A stretch of DNA of 64,000 nucleotides from Aeromicrobium sp. Root495 (lineage in GTDB: Bacteria > Actinomycetota > Actinomycetes > Propionibacteriales > Nocardioidaceae), in assembly GCF_001426755.1 (NCBI RefSeq), contig NZ_LMFJ01000001.1, positions 2,279,997 through 2,343,996 on the forward strand, in the 5' to 3' direction. Shown here piece by piece: positions 28,739-39,109 of the stretch (the stretch's first letter is position 1; the number at the start of each line of letters is the position of its first letter). The notes below the pieces were generated by a model. The model was given only the letters and a program-made list of their open reading frames with translations, was not told where the DNA came from and did no database searches. The position numbers were made by a program, and so were the translations under genes.

Positions 28739-29047
28739 TCAGAGCTTGATCTCGATGTCGACGCCAGCCGGCAGGTCGAGTCGCATGAGCGAGTCGACCG
28801 TCTTCGGCGTGGGATCGATGATGTCGATGAGCCGCTTGTGGGTGCGCATCTCGAAGTGCTCGCGGCTGTCCTTGTACTTGTGGGGCGAACGGATGACGCA
28901 GTACACGTTCTTCTCCGTCGGCAGGGGCACAGGACCGGCGACCGAGGCACCCGTACGGGTGACGGTGTCGACGATCTTGCGCGCCGAGGTGTCAATGACC
29001 TCGTGGTCGTAGGCCTTGAGCCGGATACGGATCTTCTGTCCCGCCAT
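28739..29047 (-). CDS. rpsJ: 30S ribosomal protein S10
   Basis: A 102-residue head protein that in other bacteria also acts as the antitermination factor NusE. Conserved parts are [19 protein letters not shown] and [20 protein letters not shown]. It is the first gene of the S10 operon. ATG 29047 is used; the longer upstream frame lies in the leader. Confidence 0.98.
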   Translation of the reverse strand: MAGQKIRIRLKAYDHEVIDTSARKIVDTVTRTGASVAGPVPLPTEKNVYCVIRSPHKYKDSREHFEMRTHKRLIDIIDPTPKTVDSLMRLDLPAGVDIEIKL

Positions 29048-29355
29048 GCTCTGCTCGTCCTTCTCTCGTCTGCTTCTGTGACCGGAAGCGGTCAGCCGCT
29101 CCAGCTCGCTCCACCACCGAGCCCCGAGGTCGGGCGTGTCGCGGTCAGGACCGCGCGCATGCGTCAACACTTCTCAAGTTGGGTGGTTGGACCGCGGCGC
29201 CCCAGCGGGGTTCCAGCAGTCAGGCCAGCGCACGTGACGCGTTCGTTTGACCCGGCGTGAGTTCCGGACGAATCGCGCCCCAGCAAACCGGCCGGAGCAA
29301 CCGCACTAGTCTGACAGACATCGCGGCCCAAACACAAATCGGCTCCGGCGGCGTC
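29048..29355. other. rpsJ: Leader and promoter region of the S10 operon
   Basis: About 308 bases with no supported gene, between rpsJ and the cation-efflux gene (both minus strand). It must hold the S10 promoter and leader. The best -10/-35-like pair read (TTTGGG and TAGTGC, 18 apart, near 29300-29335) is weak, so I do not call a promoter. Confidence 0.5.
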
Positions 29356-30270
29356 TCAGTGGTGCAGGTGCTGCTCGCTCGTGGCGTGACCGAGGGGCTC
29401 CAGCTGGAGCGTCGAGTGCTCCACGTCGAAGTGGTCTGCGAGGCACGAACGCAGACGGTCGAGGACGGCGTGGGCCTCCCCCATGCCCTCGACCGAGTCG
29501 TCCACCACGATGTGGGCACTCATCACCGGCATGCCCGACGTGATGGTCCAGACGTGCAGGTCGTGGACGTCGACCACGCCGTCGGCCCGGAGCAGGTGCT
29601 CGCGCAGCTGCGCGAGGTCGACGTCCTTGGGCGTGGACTCCAGCAGCACCTCCACGACCTCACGCAGCAGGGAGACGGCTCGCGGGACGATCATCGCGGC
29701 GATCACGAGCGACGCGACGGCGTCGGCCTGGTGCCAGCCCGTGACCAGCACGACCCCGGCCGCCACGAGCACCGCGACGGACCCGAGCGCATCCCCCACC
29801 ACCTCGAGGTAGGCGCCCCGGACGTTGAGGCTCTCCTGCGCACCGTCGCGCAAGATGACCAGTCCGGCCACGTTCGCCGCAAGTCCCACGAGGCCGGCCA
29901 CGAGGACCGGCAGACCCTCGAGGTCGACGGGCTCGCCGAGTCGACCGACGGCCGTCCAGACGATCCACCCGCACAGGCCGAGCAGGAGCAGGCCGTTCAG
30001 GCCGGCCGCGAGCACCTCGGTGCGGTGGTACCCGAAGCTGCGGCGTGAGCCGGGCCGACCGCCGCGCTGGGCGACGGTGATGGCGGCCAGCGCGAGGACG
30101 ATCCCGACCGAGTCGCCCAGCACGTGACCGGCGTCGGCCAGCAGCGCCAGGCTCCCGGTGCTGAGCGCCACGACGATCTCGACCACGAAGACCGTGGCGG
30201 CGAGTCCCAGCACCACGAGGAGACGGCCCCGGTGCTGGGCCCCCGTCCCGTGTGCGTGGTCGTGGCCCAT
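29356..30270 (-). CDS. Cation diffusion facilitator (Zn/Co/Cd efflux) family protein
   Basis: A 304-residue inner-membrane antiporter that exports divalent metals using the proton gradient. Six transmembrane helices are predicted (about 18-205), followed by a cytoplasmic ferredoxin-like domain (about 212-295). Histidine-rich ends (MGHDHAHGTGAQH and a C-terminal EQHLHH) likely bind metal. The helix-2 site reads DAGHVLGDSVG as expected. The helix-5 site reads YLEVVGDALGS, with glutamate where zinc-transporting CzcD/ZitB proteins have histidine, so metal preference may differ. It sits alone between tuf and the S10 operon. Confidence 0.92.
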   Translation of the reverse strand: MGHDHAHGTGAQHRGRLLVVLGLAATVFVVEIVVALSTGSLALLADAGHVLGDSVGIVLALAAITVAQRGGRPGSRRSFGYHRTEVLAAGLNGLLLLGLCGWIVWTAVGRLGEPVDLEGLPVLVAGLVGLAANVAGLVILRDGAQESLNVRGAYLEVVGDALGSVAVLVAAGVVLVTGWHQADAVASLVIAAMIVPRAVSLLREVVEVLLESTPKDVDLAQLREHLLRADGVVDVHDLHVWTITSGMPVMSAHIVVDDSVEGMGEAHAVLDRLRSCLADHFDVEHSTLQLEPLGHATSEQHLHH

Positions 30271-30366
30271 GGGAAGAACCTAACCTCTGCGCCCCACGCG
30301 GGCGAGCGTCGTGTCCAGCAGGAGGACGCCCACGACAACCATTCGCACGAGCGGTCCCACCGACGA

Positions 30367-30402
30367 CAAGACCCCCCGGACCCGAAGGTCCGAGGGGTCT
30401 TG
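30367..30402 (-). terminator. tuf: Terminator after tuf
   Basis: A strong hairpin: CGGACC, then loop CGAA, then GGTCCG (30377-30392), extended outward by CAAGACCCC pairing with GGGGTCTTG. It lies 28 bases past the tuf stop and ends the str operon. Confidence 0.8.
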
Positions 30403-30430
30403 CTCAGCAGGTCTGCTGTGTCAGGTCAGA

Positions 30431-31624
<1,194 letters not shown>

Positions 31625-31723
31625 TGGGGCTCCTTCTGGGTTGTGAGTTGCTGTGTCTGTGTGTGAAAGCCGTGTGGGCTCCGCTGGGGAGACCGCAGGC
31701 CACCTTACCGATGACTCCGACGG

Positions 31724-33835
31724 TTACTCGCCGCGGGCCTTCTTGATGATCTCTTCCGCCACGGCCTTGGGGACCTCGGCGTAAGAGTCGAACTGCATCG
31801 AGTATGACGCACGGCCTGAGGTCTTGGACCGCAGGTCGCCCACGTACCCGAACATCTCGGAGAGCGGCACGATCGCCTTGATCAGCTTCGAGCCACCGTA
31901 TCCCTCCTCCATGGCCTGGACCTGGCCACGACGGGAGTTGAGGTCGCCGATCACGTCGCCCATGTAGTCCTCGGGCGTGGTGACGTCGACGGCGAAGACA
32001 GGCTCGAGCAGGACCGGGTCGGCCTTGCGCACTGCCTCCTTGAACGCCATCGAGCCGGCGAGCTTGAACGCGAGCTCGGAGGAGTCGACGTCGTGGTACG
32101 CGCCGTCCTCGAGCGTGACCTTGACGTCGACCATCTGGTAGCCGGCGAGGATGCCGAACTGCATGGCGTCCTGGGCTCCGGCGTCGACCGACGGGATGTA
32201 CTCGCGGGGCACGCGGCCACCGGAGACGGCGTTGTCGAACTCGTAGCCACCCTCGCCACCGGTCAGCGGGCCCGTGGGCTCGACGCTGATGATGACCTTG
32301 GCGAACTGGCCGGAGCCACCCGTCTGCTTCTTGTGGGTGTAGCTGACGTTCTCGACCTTGCGCTTGATGGTCTCGCGGTACGCGACCTGCGGCTTGCCGA
32401 CGTTGGCCTCGACGTTGAACTCGCGCTTCATGCGGTCCACGAGGATGTCGAGGTGCAGCTCGCCCATGCCGGCGATGATGGTCTGACCCGTCTCCTCGTC
32501 GGTGTGGACCTGGAACGTCGGGTCCTCCTCGGCGAGACGCTGGATGGCGACGCCGAGCTTCTCCTGGTCGCTCTTGGTCTTGGGCTCGATGGCGACCTGG
32601 ATGACCGGGTCGGGGAACGTCATGGACTCGAGCACGATCTGCTTCTGCGGATCCGCCAGGGTCTCGCCCGTGGTGGTGTCCTTGAGGCCCATCACGGCGA
32701 CGATCTGACCGGCGCCGACCGACGCGATCTCAGCGCGCTTGTTGGCGTGCATCTGGTAGATCTTGCCGATCCGCTCCTTGCGGCCCTTGGTCACGTTGAT
32801 GACCGTGGAGCCCGACTCGAGGCGACCGGAGTAGACGCGCAGGTACGTGAGCTTGCCCAGGTGCGGGTCCGACGCGATCTTGAAGGCCAGGGCCGCGAAC
32901 GGCTGGTCCTCGCTGGGCTCGCGGGTGTCGGTGATCGACTCGTCGCGCGGGTCGAGACCCGTGACGGCGCCGACGTCGATGGGCGACGGCAGGTAGTCGA
33001 TGACCGCGTCGAGCAGGGGCTGGACGCCCTTGTTCTTGAACGCGGTGCCGCACAGGATCGGGTTGAGCTTGGCGTCGAGCGTGGAGCGACGGATCGCGGC
33101 CTTGATGATGTCGACCGTGAGGTCGGCACCGTCGAGGTACAGCTCGGCGAAGTCGTCGTCGACGTCGGCCAGGGTCTCGAGCATGTGCTCGCGAGCCTCG
33201 GCGACCTCGTCGGCGATGTCGGCCGGGATCTCCTCGACCGTGTAGTCCTCACCGATGGCCGTCTCGCCACGCCACACGAGCGCACGCATGCCGACGAGGT
33301 CGACGACGCCGATGAAGTCGCCCTCGGCGCCGATCGGCACCTGCAGGACCAGGGCCGTGGCGCCGAGGCGCTCACGGATGGTCTTCACGCAGAAGTCGAA
33401 CGAGGCGCCCGTGCGGTCGAGCTTGTTGACGAAGCACATGCGCGGCACGCCGTACTTGTCGGCCTGACGCCACACGTTCTCGGACTGGGGCTCGACACCC
33501 GCGACACCGTCGAAGACCGCGATCGCACCGTCGAGCACGCGCAGGTTGCGCTCCACCTCGACGGTGAAGTCGACGTGACCCGGGGTGTCGATGATGTTGA
33601 TCTGGTTGTCCTTCCACCAGCACGTGGTGGCAGCAGAGGTGATCGTGATGCCACGCTCCTGCTCCTGCTCCATCCAGTCCATGGTGGCGCCGCCGTCGTG
33701 CACCTCACCGATCTTGTAGTTGATACCGGTGTAGAAGAGGATGCGCTCGGTGGTGGTGGTCTTGCCGGCATCGATGTGCGCCATGATGCCGATGTTGCGG
33801 ACGCGGGTCAGGTCCGTCGTGATGTCGGTTGCCAC
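31724..33835 (-). CDS. fusA: Elongation factor G
   Basis: A 703-residue translocase GTPase with the five EF-G domains. G1 is [14 protein letters not shown]3 [10 protein letters not shown]4 NKLDRTGA. Domain IV contains the conserved [15 protein letters not shown]. It starts at GTG 33835. It lies between rpsG and tuf as in the classic str operon. Confidence 0.98.
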   Translation of the reverse strand: MATDITTDLTRVRNIGIMAHIDAGKTTTTERILFYTGINYKIGEVHDGGATMDWMEQEQERGITITSAATTCWWKDNQINIIDTPGHVDFTVEVERNLRVLDGAIAVFDGVAGVEPQSENVWRQADKYGVPRMCFVNKLDRTGASFDFCVKTIRERLGATALVLQVPIGAEGDFIGVVDLVGMRALVWRGETAIGEDYTVEEIPADIADEVAEAREHMLETLADVDDDFAELYLDGADLTVDIIKAAIRRSTLDAKLNPILCGTAFKNKGVQPLLDAVIDYLPSPIDVGAVTGLDPRDESITDTREPSEDQPFAALAFKIASDPHLGKLTYLRVYSGRLESGSTVINVTKGRKERIGKIYQMHANKRAEIASVGAGQIVAVMGLKDTTTGETLADPQKQIVLESMTFPDPVIQVAIEPKTKSDQEKLGVAIQRLAEEDPTFQVHTDEETGQTIIAGMGELHLDILVDRMKREFNVEANVGKPQVAYRETIKRKVENVSYTHKKQTGGSGQFAKVIISVEPTGPLTGGEGGYEFDNAVSGGRVPREYIPSVDAGAQDAMQFGILAGYQMVDVKVTLEDGAYHDVDSSELAFKLAGSMAFKEAVRKADPVLLEPVFAVDVTTPEDYMGDVIGDLNSRRGQVQAMEEGYGGSKLIKAIVPLSEMFGYVGDLRSKTSGRASYSMQFDSYAEVPKAVAEEIIKKARGE

Positions 33836-33892
33836 AGTGAGCTACCTAGTTCCTTACGTCGAGGGTGGTGCGGGGTCCTGAGGGTTCTCAGG

Positions 33893-34363
33893 TCACCAGC
33901 GGTAGTGGGCGAAGGCGCGGTTGGCCTCGGCCATCTTGTGCGTGTCCTCACGCTTCTTGACGCTGCCGCCGAGACCGTTGCTGGCGTCGAGGAGCTCGTT
34001 CTGCAGGCGCTCGGCCATGGTCTTCTCACGACGCTCGCTCGAGTACTTGACGAGCCAGCGGAGGGCGAGCGTGGTCTGGCGCTCGGCACGGACCTCGATC
34101 GGGACCTGGTACGTGGCGCCACCGACACGGCGGCTCTTGACCTCGAGGCTGGGCTTGACGTTGTCGAGCGCGCGCTTGAGCGTGATGACCGGATCGGTGC
34201 CGGACTTCTCGCGAGTTCCCTCGAGAGCGGAGTAGACGATGCGCTGAGCGGTCTGCTTCTTGCCGTCGACCAGGATCTTGTTGATCAGCTGGGTGACGAG
34301 CTGGTTGCTGTAGACCGGATCGGTCTCGACGACACGCTTCGGTGCCGGACCCTTGCGAGGCAT
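33893..34363 (-). CDS. rpsG: 30S ribosomal protein S7
   Basis: A 156-residue head-assembly protein ([18 protein letters not shown], then [20 protein letters not shown]). The ATG overlaps the last base of the rpsL stop (TAATG). The ending AFAHYRW is typical. Confidence 0.98.
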   Translation of the reverse strand: MPRKGPAPKRVVETDPVYSNQLVTQLINKILVDGKKQTAQRIVYSALEGTREKSGTDPVITLKRALDNVKPSLEVKSRRVGGATYQVPIEVRAERQTTLALRWLVKYSSERREKTMAERLQNELLDASNGLGGSVKKREDTHKMAEANRAFAHYRW

Positions 34364-34737
34364 TAGCTCTTCTCCTTCTTCGCGCCGTAACGGCTGCGAG
34401 CCTGCTTGCGACCCTTGACACCCTGCGTGTCGAGCGAGCCGCGGACGATCTTGTAGCGCACACCGGGGAGGTCCTTCACACGACCACCACGAACGAGCAC
34501 GATGGAGTGCTCCTGGAGGTTGTGGCCCTCACCCGGGATGTATGCGGTGACCTCGGTGCCGCTGGAGAGGCGGACACGAGCAACCTTTCGCAGCGCGGAG
34601 TTCGGCTTCTTGGGGGTGGTGGTGTACACGCGGGTGCACACACCACGGCGCTGCGGCGAGCCCTTGAGGGCGGGTGTGTTCGTCTTGACCACCTTGGACT
34701 GGCGGCCCTTTCGAACGAGCTGGTTGATCGTGGGCAC
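34363..34737 (-). CDS. rpsL: 30S ribosomal protein S12
   Basis: A 124-residue decoding-centre protein. K43 (in [13 protein letters not shown]) and K88 (in [12 protein letters not shown]) are both lysine, the streptomycin-sensitive state at the two main resistance positions. First gene of the str operon with a good promoter upstream. Confidence 0.98.
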   Translation of the reverse strand: MPTINQLVRKGRQSKVVKTNTPALKGSPQRRGVCTRVYTTTPKKPNSALRKVARVRLSSGTEVTAYIPGEGHNLQEHSIVLVRGGRVKDLPGVRYKIVRGSLDTQGVKGRKQARSRYGAKKEKS

Positions 34738-34853
34738 TACATACTTCTTTCTTCAGGACTGCGAAGTCTGAGTTCTGGATGCACTCACCGCTGGAAATGA
34801 AGCGCAGGGGCGGGATGCGTGCAGCGGCCCAGAGATTCCGGGCACGGCTACCA

Positions 34854-34882
34854 AGACTACCGGGTGGAACAGGGCCGGTCAA
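34854..34882 (-). promoter_or_regulatory. rpsL: Predicted promoter of the str operon (rpsL)
   Basis: On the minus strand TTGACC (-35, 34877-34882), a 17-base spacer, then TAGTCT (-10, 34854-34859). The leader would be about 110 bases. The -35 box lies inside a 7-bp-arm inverted repeat (34873-34890). Confidence 0.6.
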
Positions 34883-35017
34883 AACCGGCCGGACCGGGCC
34901 CGACGGCCCCTCGTCGGCACACGACGCGGACCTCTCGGGCGTGACGGAGGTCACGGTCCGCGCGCCGGCCGCACCCGTCAGGTTGAGCGCACACCGCCGA
35001 CCACACCGGAGCCCTCC

Positions 35018-35512
35018 ATGACCCGTGCCTTGCCTCGCTCGCTCGCCCTCGCCGTCGCCTCGGCGGGGCTCTCGCTCGGTCTCGCGGCCCCGGCGTCCGC
35101 CTCCCCGACCGACGACGTCAAGACCGCTCTCGGGGCGGGGGACGGCCCTCGCGCTGCACGCCTCATCGCGTCGAGCGGCTTCGCCACGCAGCCCGCGGTC
35201 CTGGCCGACCTCATCTACGGCGGCGGCGTCATCGCGGTGCGCGACGGACACGACGAGGCCTTCACCGAGGCCGTCGCCGTGGCCTTCGTGGACGGCGGCG
35301 TGTCCCCCGCCACGGCCCAGCTGGCCTTCGCCGACGCGGCCACCCTCGTGGCGAGCAACGCTGCGAACGACCCGCAGATCCTTCAGGAGCTCGCGCCCGG
35401 CGGCGTGGCCATCCTGCGGACCGAGCTGCGGTACGCGGGTGTCAGCCTGCCCGCCCTCGGGCTCGACGCGCTCGACCTTCCTCGCCTGCCGCTGCCGCTG
35501 CAGCTCTTCTGA
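35018..35512 (+). CDS. Small secreted protein of unknown function
   Basis: A 164-residue alanine-rich protein with a clean signal peptide (cleavage likely after PASASA-like residues near 28). The mature part is predicted mostly helical with no cysteines, no membrane segment and no motif I recognise. It ends in the hydrophobic leucine-rich stretch LDLPRLPLPLQLF. It is divergent from rpsL and ends six bases from the convergent isomerase-like gene. The codon pattern and GC fit its neighbours. I cannot assign a function. Confidence 0.7.
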   Translation: MTRALPRSLALAVASAGLSLGLAAPASASPTDDVKTALGAGDGPRAARLIASSGFATQPAVLADLIYGGGVIAVRDGHDEAFTEAVAVAFVDGGVSPATAQLAFADAATLVASNAANDPQILQELAPGGVAILRTELRYAGVSLPALGLDALDLPRLPLPLQLF

Positions 35513-35518
35513 GCCGGC

Positions 35519-36244
35519 TCAGGCGGTGAGCGGGCCGGCGAGGAGGTCCTCGGCCGCCGAGCCGTCCACGACCAGCACGTCGTGGGGCACGCGGCGCCAG
35601 ATCCCGAGGTAGAGGTCGGAGGCCGTCCCACGGACCGTGGCCGCCGCCGGCGCGGAGGCGTCCAGCAGCGGCGGGGGCTCGTGACCGTCGCCGGGACCGA
35701 GGGCCCACACGTCGCCCGTGTCGGTGGCCTCGAGCCGCACGGTGCCGGTGAGCACCGGACGCATCCCGCGGCCCGTGAGCCGCGCGAAGAACGTCCGGAG
35801 GACCTCGGAGACGCCGTCGGCGGCGATGGCCGGCGGCACCGCGGGTGTCCCGTGGCCCGTGGCCTGCAGCAGGTCCGCGAGGTGGACCGTGGTCTCGTGC
35901 AGCTGCCGGCGGGGCCAGAACGCAGCGGTCTCGTCGAGTCGCGAGAAGTTGGGCACCTGCTCGGTCGGCTCGACGGCCTGCAGGGCGCCCAGCAGGGCGG
36001 TGGCGCAGCTCGCGTACCAGGGAGCGAGCGGACCGACGACCACCGGCTCGGGCTCGCGGACCTGCTGGCCCGACAGCACGATGGCGGCGGCCCAGCGGTG
36101 CACCGTGCCCACGTGGACGGCCAGGTCGCGCACCGTCCAGCCCGGGCACGCGGGGACGTCGGCGGTCTCGTCGGCGCCGTCGAGGGCCTCGGCGAACCGG
36201 CCCATCGTCGTGGCGAGCTCGTCCATCGTGTCGATCCCGGTCAT
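35519..36244 (-). CDS. Maleylpyruvate isomerase-family mycothiol-dependent protein
   Basis: A 241-residue protein of the DinB/MDMPI fold that uses mycothiol in characterised members. The N-terminal helical bundle carries the metal-site pattern: H44 in RDLAVHVG, and E117 with H121 in RRQLHETTVHL. The C-terminal domain (about 165-235, DLYLGIWRR) is the SCP2-like part typical of the family. The ATG overlaps the stop of the upstream FAD oxidase (ATGA), so it belongs to that operon. The substrate is unknown. It might detoxify an intermediate or be a general thiol-transfer enzyme. Confidence 0.85.
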   Translation of the reverse strand: MTGIDTMDELATTMGRFAEALDGADETADVPACPGWTVRDLAVHVGTVHRWAAAIVLSGQQVREPEPVVVGPLAPWYASCATALLGALQAVEPTEQVPNFSRLDETAAFWPRRQLHETTVHLADLLQATGHGTPAVPPAIAADGVSEVLRTFFARLTGRGMRPVLTGTVRLEATDTGDVWALGPGDGHEPPPLLDASAPAAATVRGTASDLYLGIWRRVPHDVLVVDGSAAEDLLAGPLTA

Positions 36245-39093
36245 CTGGACTCCTGCGCGAGCAGCTGGGCGAGGTGGATCGGGACCACGTCGGTGAGGTC
36301 GTCGAGCTGCGTGCGGCACGAGAACCCGTCGGCGAGGAAGACGGCGTCGGGACCGGCCGCTCGCACGGCCGGGAGCAGCTGCTGCTCCGCCACGGCGAGG
36401 GAGACCTCGTAGTGGCCCTTCTCCACGCCGAAGTTGCCGGCCAGTCCGCAGCACCCGGACAGACGGGTGACGTCGGCGCCGGAGCGCCGCAGGATGGACA
36501 GGTCCGCCTCGAAGCCCAGCACCGACGACTGGTGGCAGTGCGGCTGCACGACGACCTCGGTCCCCGTGAGGTCCGGGGGCTCCCAGCCCTCGGTCCCGTC
36601 GAGCAGCTCGGCGAGCGTCTTCACGCCGGCAGCCACCTCGACGGCCCGGACGTCGTCGGTGAGCTCCACCGCGTCGGAGCGCAGCACCGCGAGGCACGAG
36701 GGCTCGAGGCCCACGACCGGGATCCCGGCGGCCACGTAGGGGTGGAGCGCGGCGACCGCCGTCTCGATGAGCTCACGTGCCGTGTCCAGCTGTCCGGTGG
36801 TGATCCACGTGAGGCCGCAGCAGGCCTGCCGGTCGAGGAGCTCGACGTGGTAGCCGGCGGACTCGAGCAGCCGCAGCGCGGCCACTCCCCCGTCGGTCGA
36901 GAAGTACTCGGTGAAGGAGTCGGACCACAGCAGCACCGTGCCGTTCGGTGCCTCGGCAGGCGCGTCCCCCTGCGCCCGACGAAGGCTCCGCACCACGCGG
37001 CCCAGGCGCTTGGTCGCGAAGGAGGGCAGGCTGCGGCGCTGGTCGACGCCGGCCACCCACCGGGCGACGTGCGCCAGCCCTGGCACCTTGAGGGCGAGGT
37101 TGGCCAGCCCCGCGACCGGCGACGTGAGCCGAGCCCAGAAGGGCAGCTTGCCGAGCACGTAGTGGCTGCGAGGACGAAGGCGGCCGCGGTAGGTCTGGTG
37201 GAGCACCTCGGACTTGTACGTGGCCATGTCGACGCCCGTGGGGCAGTCGCTCAGGCAGCCCTTGCAGGAGAGGCAGAGGTCGAGGGCCTCGTGGACCTCC
37301 GGCGACCGGAAGCCGTCCTTCACGAGGCGTCCGTCGACCATCTCCTGGAGCACGCGGGCCCGGCCGCGGGTCGAGTCCTTCTCGTTGCGCGTGGCCTGGA
37401 ACGAGGGGCACATGACGCCGCCGGACGCGCTGTTGTCGGCGAGGCACTTGCCGACGCCGGTGCAGCGGTGCACGGCCCGGCCGAGGTCGCCGTCGTCGTG
37501 GAGCAGGCGGAGCCCCTTGCGGGTGCCCTGCAGGCCCGGGGTCCAGCCGCGGCCGCTGCCCCGCAGGTCGGCGTCGATGGGAGCGGGGTCCACGAGGTTG
37601 CCCGGGTTGAGCAGGTTGTCGGGGTCGAAGACGCCCTTGACCTGCTGGAAGAGGCTCATCGCCTCGGACGAGTACATGAGCGGCAGCAGCTCGGAGCGGG
37701 CCCGGCCGTCACCGTGCTCGCCGGAGAACGAGCCTCCGTGCGAGGCCGTGAGGCGGGCCGCGTCCGTGACGAACTCGCGGTAGGTGGCGTGGCCTCCGGG
37801 CTCGTCGAGCGGGAAGTCGATGCGCACGTGCACGCAGCCGTCGCCGAGGTGGCCGAAGGGCTCACCGTTGAGGCCGTGCTGCTCGAGGAGGGCGGTGAAG
37901 TCGCGCAGGTAGTCGCCGATCACGGCGGGCGGCACCGCGGCGTCCTCCCAGCCCGAGAGGGCCGGGCGGTCCCAGATGCGGGACGCGAGACCCGCACCCT
38001 CCTCGCGGATCCGCCAGAACGCGGCCTGCTCGCGCGGGTCGACCACATGACGGTGGGCGAACGACGCCGACGCCTGGACCACGCGCTCCGCCTCGGCCGC
38101 GAGCGCTGCCGGGTCGTCACCCGCGAGCTCGACGTAGAGGAAGCCACCGCCCTGCGGGTACTCGGGCACACCGGCGCCGCCCTTGGCGGCCCGGAAGACC
38201 TCGACGATCCGTGCCCCGAGACCCTCGCAGGCCACCGGGCCGAACGGGAGCATCGTCGGGACGTCGTCGGCCGCGTCGGGCATGGAGGCATAGCCGAGCA
38301 CGACGAGGTGGATGTGGTCGGGCGTGCGGACCAGGTCGACCGTGGCACCCAGCGTGACGGCCAGTGTCCCCTCGGTGCCGGCCAGGAAGGAGCCGACGTC
38401 GAAGCCGCGCTCGGGCAGGAGGTGCTCGAGGCTGTAGCCCGAGACCTGGCGCCCGAACCGGCCCAGCTCGGTACGCACCGTCCCGAGGTCGCCGGCCACG
38501 ACACCGCGGAGCGCGTCGAGCGTGGGTGAGCTGGTCGTGAGGTCGCGGCCCACGAGGAGCCGCTCCCCCGCCACGGTGGCGACGTCCATGGCCGCGACGT
38601 TGTCGGCGCTGCGGCCGTAGCCGAGCGCTCGGTTCCCGCACGCGTTGTTGCCGATCATGCCCGCGACCGTGCAGCGGGTGTGGGTGGACGGATCGGGGCC
38701 GTAGCGCAGGCCGAGCGGTGCGGCGGCGCGCTGCAGGACCGAGTGCACCACCCCGGGGTCGACCCGGGCGGTCCGCGCCTCGGCGTCGACGGCGTGGACC
38801 ACGTTCATGTGCTTGGAGAAGTCGACGACGATGCCCGGTCCCACGGCGTTGCCCGCGATGGACGTGCCCGCTCCACGGGACGTGAGCGGCACACCGGTCG
38901 CGCGGCTCGCGTCGATGACGGCCAGCACCTCGTCGGCGTCGCGTGGGCGCACCACGACCTCGGGCACCACCCGGTACAACGACGCGTCGGTGCTGTACAG
39001 CGCTCGCGTGGTGCTGGAGTCGTCGACGTCGCCGACGCCTCGGCGACGCAGCTCGGCCACCACGGTCCCTGTCTCGCTCACGACGCTCGTCAT
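36241..39093 (-). CDS. FAD-linked, 4Fe-4S 2-hydroxyacid dehydrogenase (YdiJ/D-2-hydroxyglutarate dehydrogenase type)
   Basis: A fusion of about 950 residues. FAD-binding domain about 40-265 (TSRGAGTSIAGN); FAD-oxidase C-terminal domain about 270-500, with GHLGDGCVHV and SGEHGDGRARSE. Two 4Fe-4S clusters follow, with cysteines at about 544/550/562 and at 607/610/613/617 (CLSCKGCLSDCP). The tail carries two CCG-type heterodisulphide-reductase-like motifs. Such proteins oxidise D-2-hydroxyglutarate, D-lactate or glycolate and pass electrons on through the iron-sulphur part. The start is ATG 39093; an ATG at 39102 would add three residues. It is 10 bases after the GntR-type gene. The neighbouring transhydrogenase-type gene suggests D-2-hydroxyglutarate as substrate, by inference. 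Confidence 0.9.
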   Translation of the reverse strand: MTSVVSETGTVVAELRRRGVGDVDDSSTTRALYSTDASLYRVVPEVVVRPRDADEVLAVIDASRATGVPLTSRGAGTSIAGNAVGPGIVVDFSKHMNVVHAVDAEARTARVDPGVVHSVLQRAAAPLGLRYGPDPSTHTRCTVAGMIGNNACGNRALGYGRSADNVAAMDVATVAGERLLVGRDLTTSSPTLDALRGVVAGDLGTVRTELGRFGRQVSGYSLEHLLPERGFDVGSFLAGTEGTLAVTLGATVDLVRTPDHIHLVVLGYASMPDAADDVPTMLPFGPVACEGLGARIVEVFRAAKGGAGVPEYPQGGGFLYVELAGDDPAALAAEAERVVQASASFAHRHVVDPREQAAFWRIREEGAGLASRIWDRPALSGWEDAAVPPAVIGDYLRDFTALLEQHGLNGEPFGHLGDGCVHVRIDFPLDEPGGHATYREFVTDAARLTASHGGSFSGEHGDGRARSELLPLMYSSEAMSLFQQVKGVFDPDNLLNPGNLVDPAPIDADLRGSGRGWTPGLQGTRKGLRLLHDDGDLGRAVHRCTGVGKCLADNSASGGVMCPSFQATRNEKDSTRGRARVLQEMVDGRLVKDGFRSPEVHEALDLCLSCKGCLSDCPTGVDMATYKSEVLHQTYRGRLRPRSHYVLGKLPFWARLTSPVAGLANLALKVPGLAHVARWVAGVDQRRSLPSFATKRLGRVVRSLRRAQGDAPAEAPNGTVLLWSDSFTEYFSTDGGVAALRLLESAGYHVELLDRQACCGLTWITTGQLDTARELIETAVAALHPYVAAGIPVVGLEPSCLAVLRSDAVELTDDVRAVEVAAGVKTLAELLDGTEGWEPPDLTGTEVVVQPHCHQSSVLGFEADLSILRRSGADVTRLSGCCGLAGNFGVEKGHYEVSLAVAEQQLLPAVRAAGPDAVFLADGFSCRTQLDDLTDVVPIHLAQLLAQESR

Positions 39094-39109
39094 GAGTAGC
39101 ATGCTACTC
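39094..39109. promoter_or_regulatory. Perfect 16-bp palindrome, candidate FadR/GntR operator
   Basis: GAGTAGCATGCTACTC is fully self-complementary. It spans the stop of the GntR-type gene and touches the start of the FAD oxidase gene, where bound repressor could block an internal promoter or initiation. Confidence 0.5.

Noticed and set aside
29300..29335. A promoter for the S10 operon
   Set aside because: The -35 and -10 candidates match the consensus poorly; other pairs have wrong spacing.
32093..34366. A 757-codon plus-strand frame across fusA and rpsG
   Set aside because: Antisense to unmistakable EF-G and S7.
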